In this document: one piece after another, positions 56,421 to 64,000 of the stretch
Position numbering within the stretch: the stretch's first letter is position 1
How the letters are laid out: each line of letters opens with the position of its first letter
NCBI RefSeq assembly: GCF_900109645.1
Contig: NZ_FOBG01000001.1
Coordinates: 1,488,001 to 1,552,000 of the forward strand
DNA: 64,000 nt
Direction: 5' to 3'
From: Duganella sp. CF402
GTDB lineage: Bacteria; Pseudomonadota; Gammaproteobacteria; Burkholderiales; Burkholderiaceae_D
Made by a program: the position numbers and the translations under genes
The notes under the pieces: model-generated
The model's database searches: none
What the model saw: only the letters and a program-made list of their open reading frames with translations
Told to the model about the DNA's origin: nothing

Positions 56421-56454
56421 AAAAAGGGCAGCCCGAATGAACAGGGCTGCCCTT
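56421..56454 (-). terminator. Terminator of guaA
   Basis: An 11-bp stem (AAGGGCAGCCC at 56424-56434, GGGCTGCCCTT at 56444-56454) with a nine-base loop, followed on the minus strand by a T run (A at 56421-56425). It lies about 29 bases after the guaA stop. Confidence 0.9.
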
Positions 56455-56482
56455 CTTTAATCAGCATCTTATAGCAGACGCG

Positions 56483-58093
56483 TCATTCCCACTCGATGGT
56501 CGCAGGCGGCTTGCCCGAGATATCGTAGACTACACGGTTGATACCGCGTACTTCGTTGATGATGCGGTTCGACACTTTGCCCAGCAGCGAATGCGGCAAA
56601 TGGGCCCAGTGTGCGGTCATGAAGTCTTGCGTCTGCACTGCGCGCAGCGCCACCACGTATTCGTAGGTGCGGCCGTCGCCCATCACGCCCACCGATTTCA
56701 CCGGCAGGAACACGGCGAACGCCTGCGAAGTCGCTTCGTACCAGTTCTTCGGTTCGGCGTCCTGATCGAAGCCCGGCACGATGGTGGCCTGGTACGGGGT
56801 GTTGCGCAGTTCTTCGATGAAGATGGCGTCGGCCTGGCGCAGCAGGTCGGCGTATTCCTTCTTCACTTCGCCCAGGATGCGCACGCCCAAGCCTGGACCT
56901 GGGAACGGGTGACGGTAGACCATCTCATGCGGCAGGCCCAGCGCCACGCCCAGCTTGCGCACTTCGTCCTTGAACAGCTCGCGCAGCGGTTCCAGCAGCG
57001 ACAGTTTCATGTGTTCCGGCAGGCCGCCCACGTTGTGGTGCGACTTGATGGTCTGGCCTTTCTTGCCCTTGCCGGCCGACTCGATCACGTCCGGGTAGAT
57101 GGTGCCTTGCGCCAGCCATTTGGCGTTGACCAGCTTGCCCGATTCCTTGTCGAACACTTCGACGAATTCGCGGCCGATGATCTTGCGCTTCTGCTCAGGA
57201 TCGCTGACGCCGGCCAGGTGGCCCATGAACTGGTCTTCCGCATCGACGCGGATCACTTTCACGCCCAGGTTGTTGGCGAACATGTCCATGACCATCTTGC
57301 CTTCGTTCAGGCGCAGCAGGCCGTGGTCGACGAACACGCAGGTCAGCTGGTCGCCGATAGCGCGGTGGATCAGCGCCGCCGCCACCGACGAATCGACGCC
57401 GCCCGACAGGCCCAGGATGACTTCATCCTTGCCCACTTGCGCGCGGATTTTCTCGACCGCTTCCGAAATGTAGTCCGGCATGTTCCAGTCCGACTTGCAG
57501 CCGCAGATTTCGTGCACGAAGCGGCTCAGCATGACCTTGCCCTGCACGGTGTGGGTCACTTCCGGGTGCCACTGCACGCCGTAGAACGATTTCTCTTCGT
57601 TGGCCATTGCGGCGATCGGGCACGACGGGGTATCGCCCATCAGCACGAAGCCCGGCGGCATTTCCAGCACTTTGTCACCGTGGCTCATCCAGACCTTTTG
57701 CATGCCGTGGCCTTCGTCGGTGACGAAGTCGACGATGCCGTCCAGCAGTTTGGTGTGGTTACGCGCGCGCACTTCAGCGTAGCCGAATTCGCGCACCTTG
57801 CCGTTTTCCACTTTACCGCCCAGCTGCGCAGCCATCGTTTGCATGCCGTAGCAGATACCCAGCACTGGCACGCCCAGTTCGAACACGGCGTCCGGTGCGC
57901 GTGGCGCGTCGCCTTCCAGCGTCGAGCTGTGGCTGCCCGACAGGATCACGCCGGCGGCGCCGTAGTTGCGCACGAATTCGTCGCTGACGTCATACGGATA
58001 GACTTCCGAGAACACGCCCGAATCGCGCACGCGGCGCGCGATCAGCTGGGTCACCTGGGAACCGAAATCGAGAATGAGGATTTTAGAGTGCAT
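56483..58093 (-). CDS. guaA: GMP synthase (glutamine-hydrolysing)
   Basis: A 536-residue two-domain enzyme. The N-terminal class I amidotransferase has the Cys nucleophile in [11 protein letters not shown] and the His-Glu in [10 protein letters not shown]. The C-terminal ATP-pyrophosphatase domain has the PP-loop [14 protein letters not shown] and the dimerisation end TIEWE. It makes GMP from XMP, ATP and glutamine, the last step of guanine nucleotide synthesis. Length matches the family. It follows guaB with a 60-base gap holding a hairpin, so it may be transcribed with guaB by read-through or from its own promoter. Confidence 0.97.
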   Translation of the reverse strand: MHSKILILDFGSQVTQLIARRVRDSGVFSEVYPYDVSDEFVRNYGAAGVILSGSHSSTLEGDAPRAPDAVFELGVPVLGICYGMQTMAAQLGGKVENGKVREFGYAEVRARNHTKLLDGIVDFVTDEGHGMQKVWMSHGDKVLEMPPGFVLMGDTPSCPIAAMANEEKSFYGVQWHPEVTHTVQGKVMLSRFVHEICGCKSDWNMPDYISEAVEKIRAQVGKDEVILGLSGGVDSSVAAALIHRAIGDQLTCVFVDHGLLRLNEGKMVMDMFANNLGVKVIRVDAEDQFMGHLAGVSDPEQKRKIIGREFVEVFDKESGKLVNAKWLAQGTIYPDVIESAGKGKKGQTIKSHHNVGGLPEHMKLSLLEPLRELFKDEVRKLGVALGLPHEMVYRHPFPGPGLGVRILGEVKKEYADLLRQADAIFIEELRNTPYQATIVPGFDQDAEPKNWYEATSQAFAVFLPVKSVGVMGDGRTYEYVVALRAVQTQDFMTAHWAHLPHSLLGKVSNRIINEVRGINRVVYDISGKPPATIEWE

Positions 58094-58118
58094 GGGATGT
58101 AAACCAGTTTGAATATAG

Positions 58119-58145
58119 AAAAACGCCGGCGGGCCGCCGGCGTTT
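58119..58145 (-). terminator. Hairpin between guaB and guaA
   Basis: A 10-bp stem (AAACGCCGGC 58121-58130, GCCGGCGTTT 58136-58145) with loop GGGCC, followed on the minus strand by five T residues. It starts 9 bases after the guaB stop. It would reduce guaA transcription from the guaB promoter. Confidence 0.75.
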
Positions 58146-58153
58146 GCAAGGTC

Positions 58154-59672
<1,519 letters not shown>

Positions 59673-59843
59673 GAACTTATCAAACGGCCTCGGCAATTGT
59701 TAAATCTTGCAGCGCGGAATTGGTGTTGTTTTAACGCCAATCTAAGAAAAAAGATATCGTAGTTCCGCTGCTGAAAAGCGGCATAAACAGCCCGGTAGCT
59801 GCATCTGCCGGTCACTATAAACTATGTTTTTAGGGGTTCTACG

Positions 59844-60317
59844 ATGAAACTGAAACTACTTGCTGCTGCAATTCTCGCCGGTGTCGCATTTTCCGCCAGC
59901 GCCGATGATCAATCGATCGCCATCACGCTGGGCCAAACCTACGACTTCGACGACATCGGTACCATCCTGAGCGGTGGCTCCGATACCATCACCTTCACCG
60001 GCTTGGCTGCTGGTTCCTACAATGTGGTCCTGTCCTACAGCGGCAACTATGTTAACCTGAGCTCGGTAACGCTGAATTCGGCGCCTGCTTCGTACTCGTG
60101 GACCGCCCCATCGGGCAAGTTCACGATCGGCGGCTTTGAACTGGCCACCGGCTCGCCGTTCAACCTGGTCCTGACCGGCAGCCCGATCGGTACCAACGTC
60201 GCCTCCTACAGCGGCCAGATCACCGTGACCGCTGTACCAGAGCCTGCCACCTACGGCATGTTGCTGGGCGGCCTCGGCCTGCTGGGCATGGTCGCTCGCC
60301 GCAAGAAGCAGTCGTAA
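59844..60317 (+). CDS. PEP-CTERM protein, FxDxF type
   Basis: A 157-residue exported protein. It has a signal peptide ending ASA, then a beta-sandwich-like body with YDFDDIGTILSGG and ITFTGLAAGSYNVVLSYSGN, similar to the FxDxF PEP-CTERM subfamily. The C-terminus has the full sorting signal VPEPATYGMLLGGLG, a hydrophobic helix and RRKKQS. AGGGG upstream of the ATG is the likely ribosome-binding site. As for the first PEP-CTERM gene, the exosortase must be encoded elsewhere. Function at the cell surface is unknown. Confidence 0.88.
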   Translation: MKLKLLAAAILAGVAFSASADDQSIAITLGQTYDFDDIGTILSGGSDTITFTGLAAGSYNVVLSYSGNYVNLSSVTLNSAPASYSWTAPSGKFTIGGFELATGSPFNLVLTGSPIGTNVASYSGQITVTAVPEPATYGMLLGGLGLLGMVARRKKQS

Positions 60318-60326
60318 GCATTACCC

Positions 60327-60387
60327 GCGCTCCAGTTGACAGTTGCCATGAATCATGGCGAAATCGCTGCATGCCTATCTGGAGCGC
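60327..60387 (+). promoter_or_regulatory. Nested stem-loop that can hide the ribosome-binding site of the next gene
   Basis: A 9-bp inverted repeat, GCGCTCCAG at 60327-60335 and CTGGAGCGC at 60379-60387, encloses a second perfect 6-bp hairpin (GCCATG-AAT-CATGGC at 60345-60359). The right arm contains GGAG at 60381-60384, the Shine-Dalgarno of the ATG at 60392. There is no T run. A translational control element is suggested. Confidence 0.55.
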
Positions 60388-60391
60388 TCTT

Positions 60392-60880
60392 ATGAATTAC
60401 CGCAACAAGCTGTTGACCGCCCTATTGCTGGCCGCCGCCCCACTGGCGATGGCCCAATACATGTGGATCGACGACAAAGGCATCAAGCAATTCTCCGACC
60501 GCCCGCCGCCGCCCAATGTGCCGGAAAAACGCATTCTCAAGGCGCCCGGCAAACCGCTGTTCAATCCCAACGCCGTCGAGCCGGAACCGGCCGCCGAAGC
60601 GCCAACCGTCAAGCCCGCGCCCACGCTGGCCGAGCGCAATGCCGATTTCAACAAGCGCAAGGCCGATGCCGCCGAGGCCGCCAAGCAGGCCGCCGCCAAC
60701 GCCCAGCGCAAGGCCGACGAAGCCGCCAATTGCAACGCCGCCCGCCAGAACCAGCAGGCGCTGGACCAGGGCCTGCGGCTCAGTTCGTACGATAAAAATG
60801 GCGAACGCGGCTATATGAACGACGAACAACGCGAAGAACTGCGTAAAAACACACAAAAAGTGTTGGCCGCCTGCAAATAG
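60392..60880 (+). CDS. DUF4124 domain protein
   Basis: About 162 residues from MNYRNKLLTALLLAAA at 60392; the ATG at 60371 is out of phase with the GGAG. A signal peptide (cleavage after AMA) is followed by a DUF4124 motif QYMWIDDKGIKQFSDRPPPP, a small domain found in periplasmic proteins of betaproteobacteria. The middle is Pro/Ala-rich, and the end is a charged coiled-coil (RKADAAEAAKQAAANAQRK) with a Cys-containing tail. The function of the domain is unknown. It starts 74 bases after the PEP-CTERM stop. Confidence 0.8.
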   Translation: MNYRNKLLTALLLAAAPLAMAQYMWIDDKGIKQFSDRPPPPNVPEKRILKAPGKPLFNPNAVEPEPAAEAPTVKPAPTLAERNADFNKRKADAAEAAKQAAANAQRKADEAANCNAARQNQQALDQGLRLSSYDKNGERGYMNDEQREELRKNTQKVLAACK

Positions 60881-60910
60881 ATATTCTTCCTTTGGGTATA
60901 GCTGCCGTAT

Positions 60911-60924
60911 GATATCGCTATCAA
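60911..60924. promoter_or_regulatory. Operator copy 1 upstream of the LacI-family gene
   Basis: GATATCGCTATCAA, matching GTTAGCGCTATCAT at 62061 and GTTACCGCTATCAA at 62591. It overlaps a probable -10 (TATGAT, 60908-60913) and lies 20 bases before the ATG, so it would allow autorepression. Confidence 0.7.
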
Positions 60925-60943
60925 TATCACTCAGATTGCAGCA

Positions 60944-61972
60944 ATGACCAAGACTCAAGCGGGCAAGAGCCGCGCCAGCGGCCGGATTACCCTTGCAATG
61001 GTGGCGGAAAAGGCCGGCGTGGCCACCATGACCGCCTCGCGCGCCATCACGCAGCCGGAAATGGTGTCGCAAGCCCTGCGCGACCGGGTCGATGCGGCCG
61101 TGGCGGAACTCGGCTATGTGCCGAACCGCGCCGCCCGCGCGCTGGCGTCGTCGCAATCGAAGGTGATCGCGGTGCTGGTGCCGTCGCTGTCCAACGCGGT
61201 GTTCACCGAAGTGCTGGCCGGCATCCAGGATGCGCTCGATGCGGACGACTACCAGATCCTGATCGGCAACACCCGCTATTCCGACAAGGAAGAGGAAAAG
61301 CTGATCAACACCTACCTGCAATCGAACCCGGACGGCATGCTGCTGTCCGGCCTGAGCCACAGCCCGCGCGTGCAACAGATCCTGTCCACGCTGCGCATGC
61401 CGGTGGTGTCGATGATGGACATGTCGACCGATCCGGAACAGCTGACGGTGGGTTTCTCGCAATTCCAGGCCGGCTACGCCATGACGCGCTACCTGCTGGA
61501 CAAAGGCCACCAGCGCATCGGCTTTATCGGCGCGCAGCTGGATGAACGTACGCTGCGCCGCGCCGAAGGCTACCGCAAGGCCATGCAGGAAGCCGGCCGC
61601 GCCGACGGCAAGCTGGAAGTGATGGTGGCCGAGCCGTCCACCATCGCGCTGGGCGCCGAACTGCTGGGCCGCATGCTGGCGCAAGCACCCGATTGCGACG
61701 CCATCTTCTGCTGTAACGACGACCTGGCGCACGGTGCCATCTACCAGTGCCAGCGGCGCGGCATTTCGGTGCCGTCGCAGCTGGCCATCTGCGGTTTCAA
61801 CGACTTGCCGGCCTCGGCGTGGATGAATCCGTCGCTGACCACCATCGGCACGCCGCGCTATCGCATCGGCTTTGAGGCGGCCACGCTGCTGCGCTCGGTC
61901 ATCAAGGGCGAGCAGCCGGCCAACCGCCAGATCGACCTCGGCTTTACGCTGATGGCGCGCGAAAGCGCCTGA
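60944..61972 (+). CDS. LacI-family regulator, GntR-like (gluconate type)
   Basis: A 342-residue LacI/GalR regulator. The HTH is at residues about 15-40 (ITLAMVAEKAGVATMTASRAI) with the hinge segment GYVPNRAARALASSQS. The periplasmic-binding-like effector domain follows, starting VIAVLVPSLSNAVFTEVLAGIQ. The closest known pattern is the gluconate-utilisation repressor GntR, which agrees with the gluokinase gene directly downstream. The ATG has no clear Shine-Dalgarno. Three operator-like copies, one in front of this gene, one before the kinase and one before the transporter, suggest it controls all three. Confidence 0.85.
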   Translation: MTKTQAGKSRASGRITLAMVAEKAGVATMTASRAITQPEMVSQALRDRVDAAVAELGYVPNRAARALASSQSKVIAVLVPSLSNAVFTEVLAGIQDALDADDYQILIGNTRYSDKEEEKLINTYLQSNPDGMLLSGLSHSPRVQQILSTLRMPVVSMMDMSTDPEQLTVGFSQFQAGYAMTRYLLDKGHQRIGFIGAQLDERTLRRAEGYRKAMQEAGRADGKLEVMVAEPSTIALGAELLGRMLAQAPDCDAIFCCNDDLAHGAIYQCQRRGISVPSQLAICGFNDLPASAWMNPSLTTIGTPRYRIGFEAATLLRSVIKGEQPANRQIDLGFTLMARESA

Positions 61973-62022
61973 GCATAGCTATGAGCATGCGTACGCCTGC
62001 TGCGCCGCAGCATCGATAGTTC

Positions 62023-62074
62023 TTTACAAATTTCGCAATCCCTTTAAACTCGCCCCATCTGTTAGCGCTATCAT
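62023..62074 (+). promoter_or_regulatory. Promoter and operator copy 2 before the gluconokinase gene
   Basis: TTTACA (62023-62028) and TAAACT (62045-62050) are 16 bases apart and could form a sigma-70 promoter. The operator GTTAGCGCTATCAT lies at 62061-62074, just after the predicted start of transcription, where a LacI-type repressor would block elongation. It contains the 8-bp palindrome TAGCGCTA. Confidence 0.65.
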
Positions 62075-62078
62075 TCAT

Positions 62079-62591
62079 ATGCTCAAAAGTATCAACATCA
62101 AGCCAGTCCGCTGGGTCGTCATGGGTGTCAGCGGCTGCGGAAAAAGTTCGGTCGGATTGCAGCTTGCCGGGGCGCTCAGCGTGCCTTTCCTCGAGGGCGA
62201 TAATTATCACTCGTTCGAGAACGTGGCCAAGATGACGGCCGGCGTGCCGCTCACCGATGCGGACCGCGCCGACTGGCTGTGGGCCCTGCACCGCGAAATC
62301 CGCGAAGCGCGCCTCAAACACAACGGGCTGGTGCTGTCGTGTTCCTCGCTGAAGCGACGCTATCGCGACCTGCTGCGCAGCGCCGATCCGGAACTGCACT
62401 TCGCCCATCTGGCCGGCCCGCGCGAACTGATCGCCGAGCGCATGTCGGCACGCCAGGACCACTACATGCCAACCACCCTGCTGGACAGTCAATTGGCCAC
62501 GCTGGAACCGCTGCAGGACGACGAAGCCGGCGTTGTTCTGGACATCGCGCTCCAGCCGGCGGAATTGGTGCGACAAATTTTACGAACATAG
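62079..62591 (+). CDS. gntK: Gluconokinase
   Basis: A 170-residue P-loop kinase. The Walker A is GVSGCGKSSVG near residues 16-26, followed by EGDNYHSFENVAKMTAGVPLTDADR, with the conserved binding set of the GntK family given here in part, and SCSSLKRRYRDLLR. It phosphorylates gluconate to 6-phosphogluconate with ATP. Length matches the family. An N-terminal extension of about 12 residues precedes the first strand; no Shine-Dalgarno is visible. An operator copy is 4 bases ahead of the ATG, and the stop overlaps the third operator copy. Confidence 0.92.
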   Translation: MLKSINIKPVRWVVMGVSGCGKSSVGLQLAGALSVPFLEGDNYHSFENVAKMTAGVPLTDADRADWLWALHREIREARLKHNGLVLSCSSLKRRYRDLLRSADPELHFAHLAGPRELIAERMSARQDHYMPTTLLDSQLATLEPLQDDEAGVVLDIALQPAELVRQILRT

Positions 62592-62604
62592 TTACCGCTA
62601 TCAA
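62591..62604. promoter_or_regulatory. Operator copy 3 before the symporter gene
   Basis: GTTACCGCTATCAA, starting at the last base of the gluconokinase stop. It agrees with the two other copies at 11 to 12 of 14 positions. It lies 72 bases before the symporter ATG, with a terminator-like hairpin in between. Confidence 0.65.
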
Positions 62605-62637
62605 AGAGCTCTCCCCGGAACCCTAACAAGTTCCGTT

Positions 62638-62667
62638 CAGGCAGTGATACCCTTACTGCCTGTTTTT
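62638..62667 (+). terminator. Terminator-like hairpin in the leader of the symporter gene
   Basis: An 8-bp stem (CAGGCAGT 62638-62645, ACTGCCTG 62655-62662) with a nine-base loop is followed by five T residues at 62663-62667. It ends 8 bases before the ATG at 62676 and follows the kinase stop by 46 bases. It may terminate the kinase transcript, or act as an attenuator for a transcript that starts near the third operator. Confidence 0.75.
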
Positions 62668-62675
62668 ACAAGCGT

Positions 62676-64000
62676 ATGAAGACCACCGTGAACAAACATT
62701 TGACCTGGCGCGAAAAGATCAGCTACGGCATCGCCGACATGGGTTTCAATTTTTATTGGACCAATGTCGCGACCTTCCTGCTGATCTATTACACCGACAC
62801 CTTCGGTATCTCGGCCGCCGCCGCCGCCTCGATGATGTTCACGATCAAGCTCATCAACGCATTCACCGACCCCATGATCGGCGCGGCGGCGGACCGCACC
62901 AGCACGCGCTGGGGCAAGTTCCGCCCTTACCTGATCTGGGTTCCACTGCCGCTGGCCGGCGCGGCCTTCCTCACCTATACCACGCCCGACCTGTCGGAAG
63001 ACGGTAAACTGATCTGGGCCTACGGCACCTACCTGTGCATGATGGTGTGCTACACCTGCATCAACATCCCCTACAACGCCTTGTCCGGCGTGCTGTCGGC
63101 CGATGCGCAGGAGCGCTCCACCGTCAACGGCCTGCGCTTTATCTTCGCCTTCGCCGGCGGCACGCTGGTGACGGCGGCCACGCCGTGGCTGGTGCAGCAG
63201 CTGGGCGGCGGCAACGACAAACTGGGCTGGCAACTGACCATGCTGGCGTGGAGCGCCTTTGCCTCGGTGCTGTTCGTGCTCACCTTCCTCAACACGCGCG
63301 AGCGCATTGCGCCGCCGGCCGAGCAAAAGAGCAATGTGTGGCAGGACGTGCGCGACCTGTCGCAGAACCGGCCGTGGGTGGCGCTGTTCTTCCTGGCGCT
63401 GATCATCATGATCACCATCACGCTGCGCACCAGCAGCGCCGCCTACTATTTCAAATACGTGGTGGAGCGCCCGGACCTGATGGCGGGCTTTGTACCGGCC
63501 TATATGCTGGCTGCCGCCGCCGGCGCTTCGCTGACGCCGCTGATGACGCGCTTCGTCGACAAGCGCAAGCTGATGATGATCCTGATGACCATCACCGCCC
63601 TGCTCTCCTCGGCCTTCTTCTTCGTGCCGAAAGACCAGATCGCGCTGATGTTCGCGCTGCAGGTCGGCATGGGCCTGGCGCTGGGACCGAAGTCGCCGCT
63701 GGCCTTCTCCATGTACGCCGACACCGCCGACTACAACGAATGGCGCACCGGCCGCCGCGCCACCGCCATGACCTTCGCCGCCGCCACTTTCTCGCAGAAG
63801 CTGGGCACCGCCGTCGCGGTGGCAGTGATCGGCGCCATCTTCACCAGGCTTGGCTACGTCGCCAACGCCGCGCAGAGCGCGGTGTCGCAAGCCGGCATCG
63901 TGTGGCTGATGTCCTTTATTCCTGCCGCCTTCGCGCTGCTCGCGGTGGCGGTCATGTTCTTCTACAACCTCGATAACCACAAACTGCTGCAGATCCAGAA
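62676..64000 (+). CDS. GPH-family sugar:cation symporter (3' end outside window)
   Basis: Open from the ATG at 62676 to the window end (at least 441 residues); no stop is reached, so it is 3'-truncated by the window. It is a MelB-like glycoside-pentoside-hexuronide symporter: KISYGIADMGFNFYWTNV at the start, then FTDPMIGAAADRTSTRWGKF with the conserved Asp and the RTxxRWGKFRP loop, and an array of about 12 helices. It is placed in a unit with a gluconate-type regulator and gluconokinase, so gluconate, glucuronate or a glycoside could be the substrate. No Shine-Dalgarno is clear. Confidence 0.88.
   Translation, partial: MKTTVNKHLTWREKISYGIADMGFNFYWTNVATFLLIYYTDTFGISAAAAASMMFTIKLINAFTDPMIGAAADRTSTRWGKFRPYLIWVPLPLAGAAFLTYTTPDLSEDGKLIWAYGTYLCMMVCYTCINIPYNALSGVLSADAQERSTVNGLRFIFAFAGGTLVTAATPWLVQQLGGGNDKLGWQLTMLAWSAFASVLFVLTFLNTRERIAPPAEQKSNVWQDVRDLSQNRPWVALFFLALIIMITITLRTSSAAYYFKYVVERPDLMAGFVPAYMLAAAAGASLTPLMTRFVDKRKLMMILMTITALLSSAFFFVPKDQIALMFALQVGMGLALGPKSPLAFSMYADTADYNEWRTGRRATAMTFAAATFSQKLGTAVAVAVIGAIFTRLGYVANAAQSAVSQAGIVWLMSFIPAAFALLAVAVMFFYNLDNHKLLQIQ

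Overview
The window is GC-rich, dense and compact, and reads like the chromosome of a free-living betaproteobacterium of the Oxalobacteraceae (Massilia, Duganella or Janthinobacterium type). This is an inference from combined traits: two PEP-CTERM proteins, a large TonB-dependent receptor beside an SGLT-type sodium symporter, the guaB-guaA pair, a fucose-type exopolysaccharide locus, and protein sequences typical of Burkholderiales. No rRNA, tRNA, transposase, phage gene or CRISPR array was found.

Layout. 1-10,950: end of a TonB receptor and a sodium/solute symporter; two orphan periplasmic binding proteins around a PEP-CTERM gene; an efflux adaptor and outer-membrane factor with no pump; a thioredoxin-reductase-like flavoprotein divergent from a TetR regulator, with an operator pair between them. 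10,986-19,470: a seven-member minus-strand operon of alpha/beta hydrolases, alcohol dehydrogenases and unknown proteins, divergent from a GlxA/AraC-type regulator and flanked by gene remnants. 19,564-26,553: a beta-propeller sensor kinase and a NarL-type regulator bracket a four-gene minus operon (two related hydrolases, one exported and one cytoplasmic, a YcaC-like hydrolase and a PNPOx-fold protein). 26,649-28,442: a gene-poor strip with a deleted aminotransferase and two unknown genes.

28,439-56,301 is an exopolysaccharide locus. A two-domain glycosyltransferase points left and a long tightly overlapping operon points right: export lipoprotein, Wzc-like co-polymerase, GNAT protein, GMC oxidoreductase, WcaJ-like initiating transferase, gmd, fucose synthase, Wzx, GT2, Wzy-like, acyltransferase/SGNH, GT4, and WecG/TagA-type transferase. 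Two related small HTH-like proteins cap the two ends. A duplicated beta-helix lipoprotein, a polysaccharide deacetylase, a Crp-family regulator, a diguanylate cyclase and UDP-glucose dehydrogenase follow. A directional motif (consensus TATGACAATCARCAAA) precedes four of these transcription units and suggests one regulon. The expected product is a Wzx/Wzy-dependent acylated polymer with glucose, fucose and probably glucuronate; this is inferred.

56,483-64,000: guaA and guaB, another PEP-CTERM gene, a DUF4124 protein, and a gluconate-type group (LacI-family regulator, gluconokinase, GPH-family symporter cut by the window end). Three copies of one operator sequence precede or overlap the three genes of that group.
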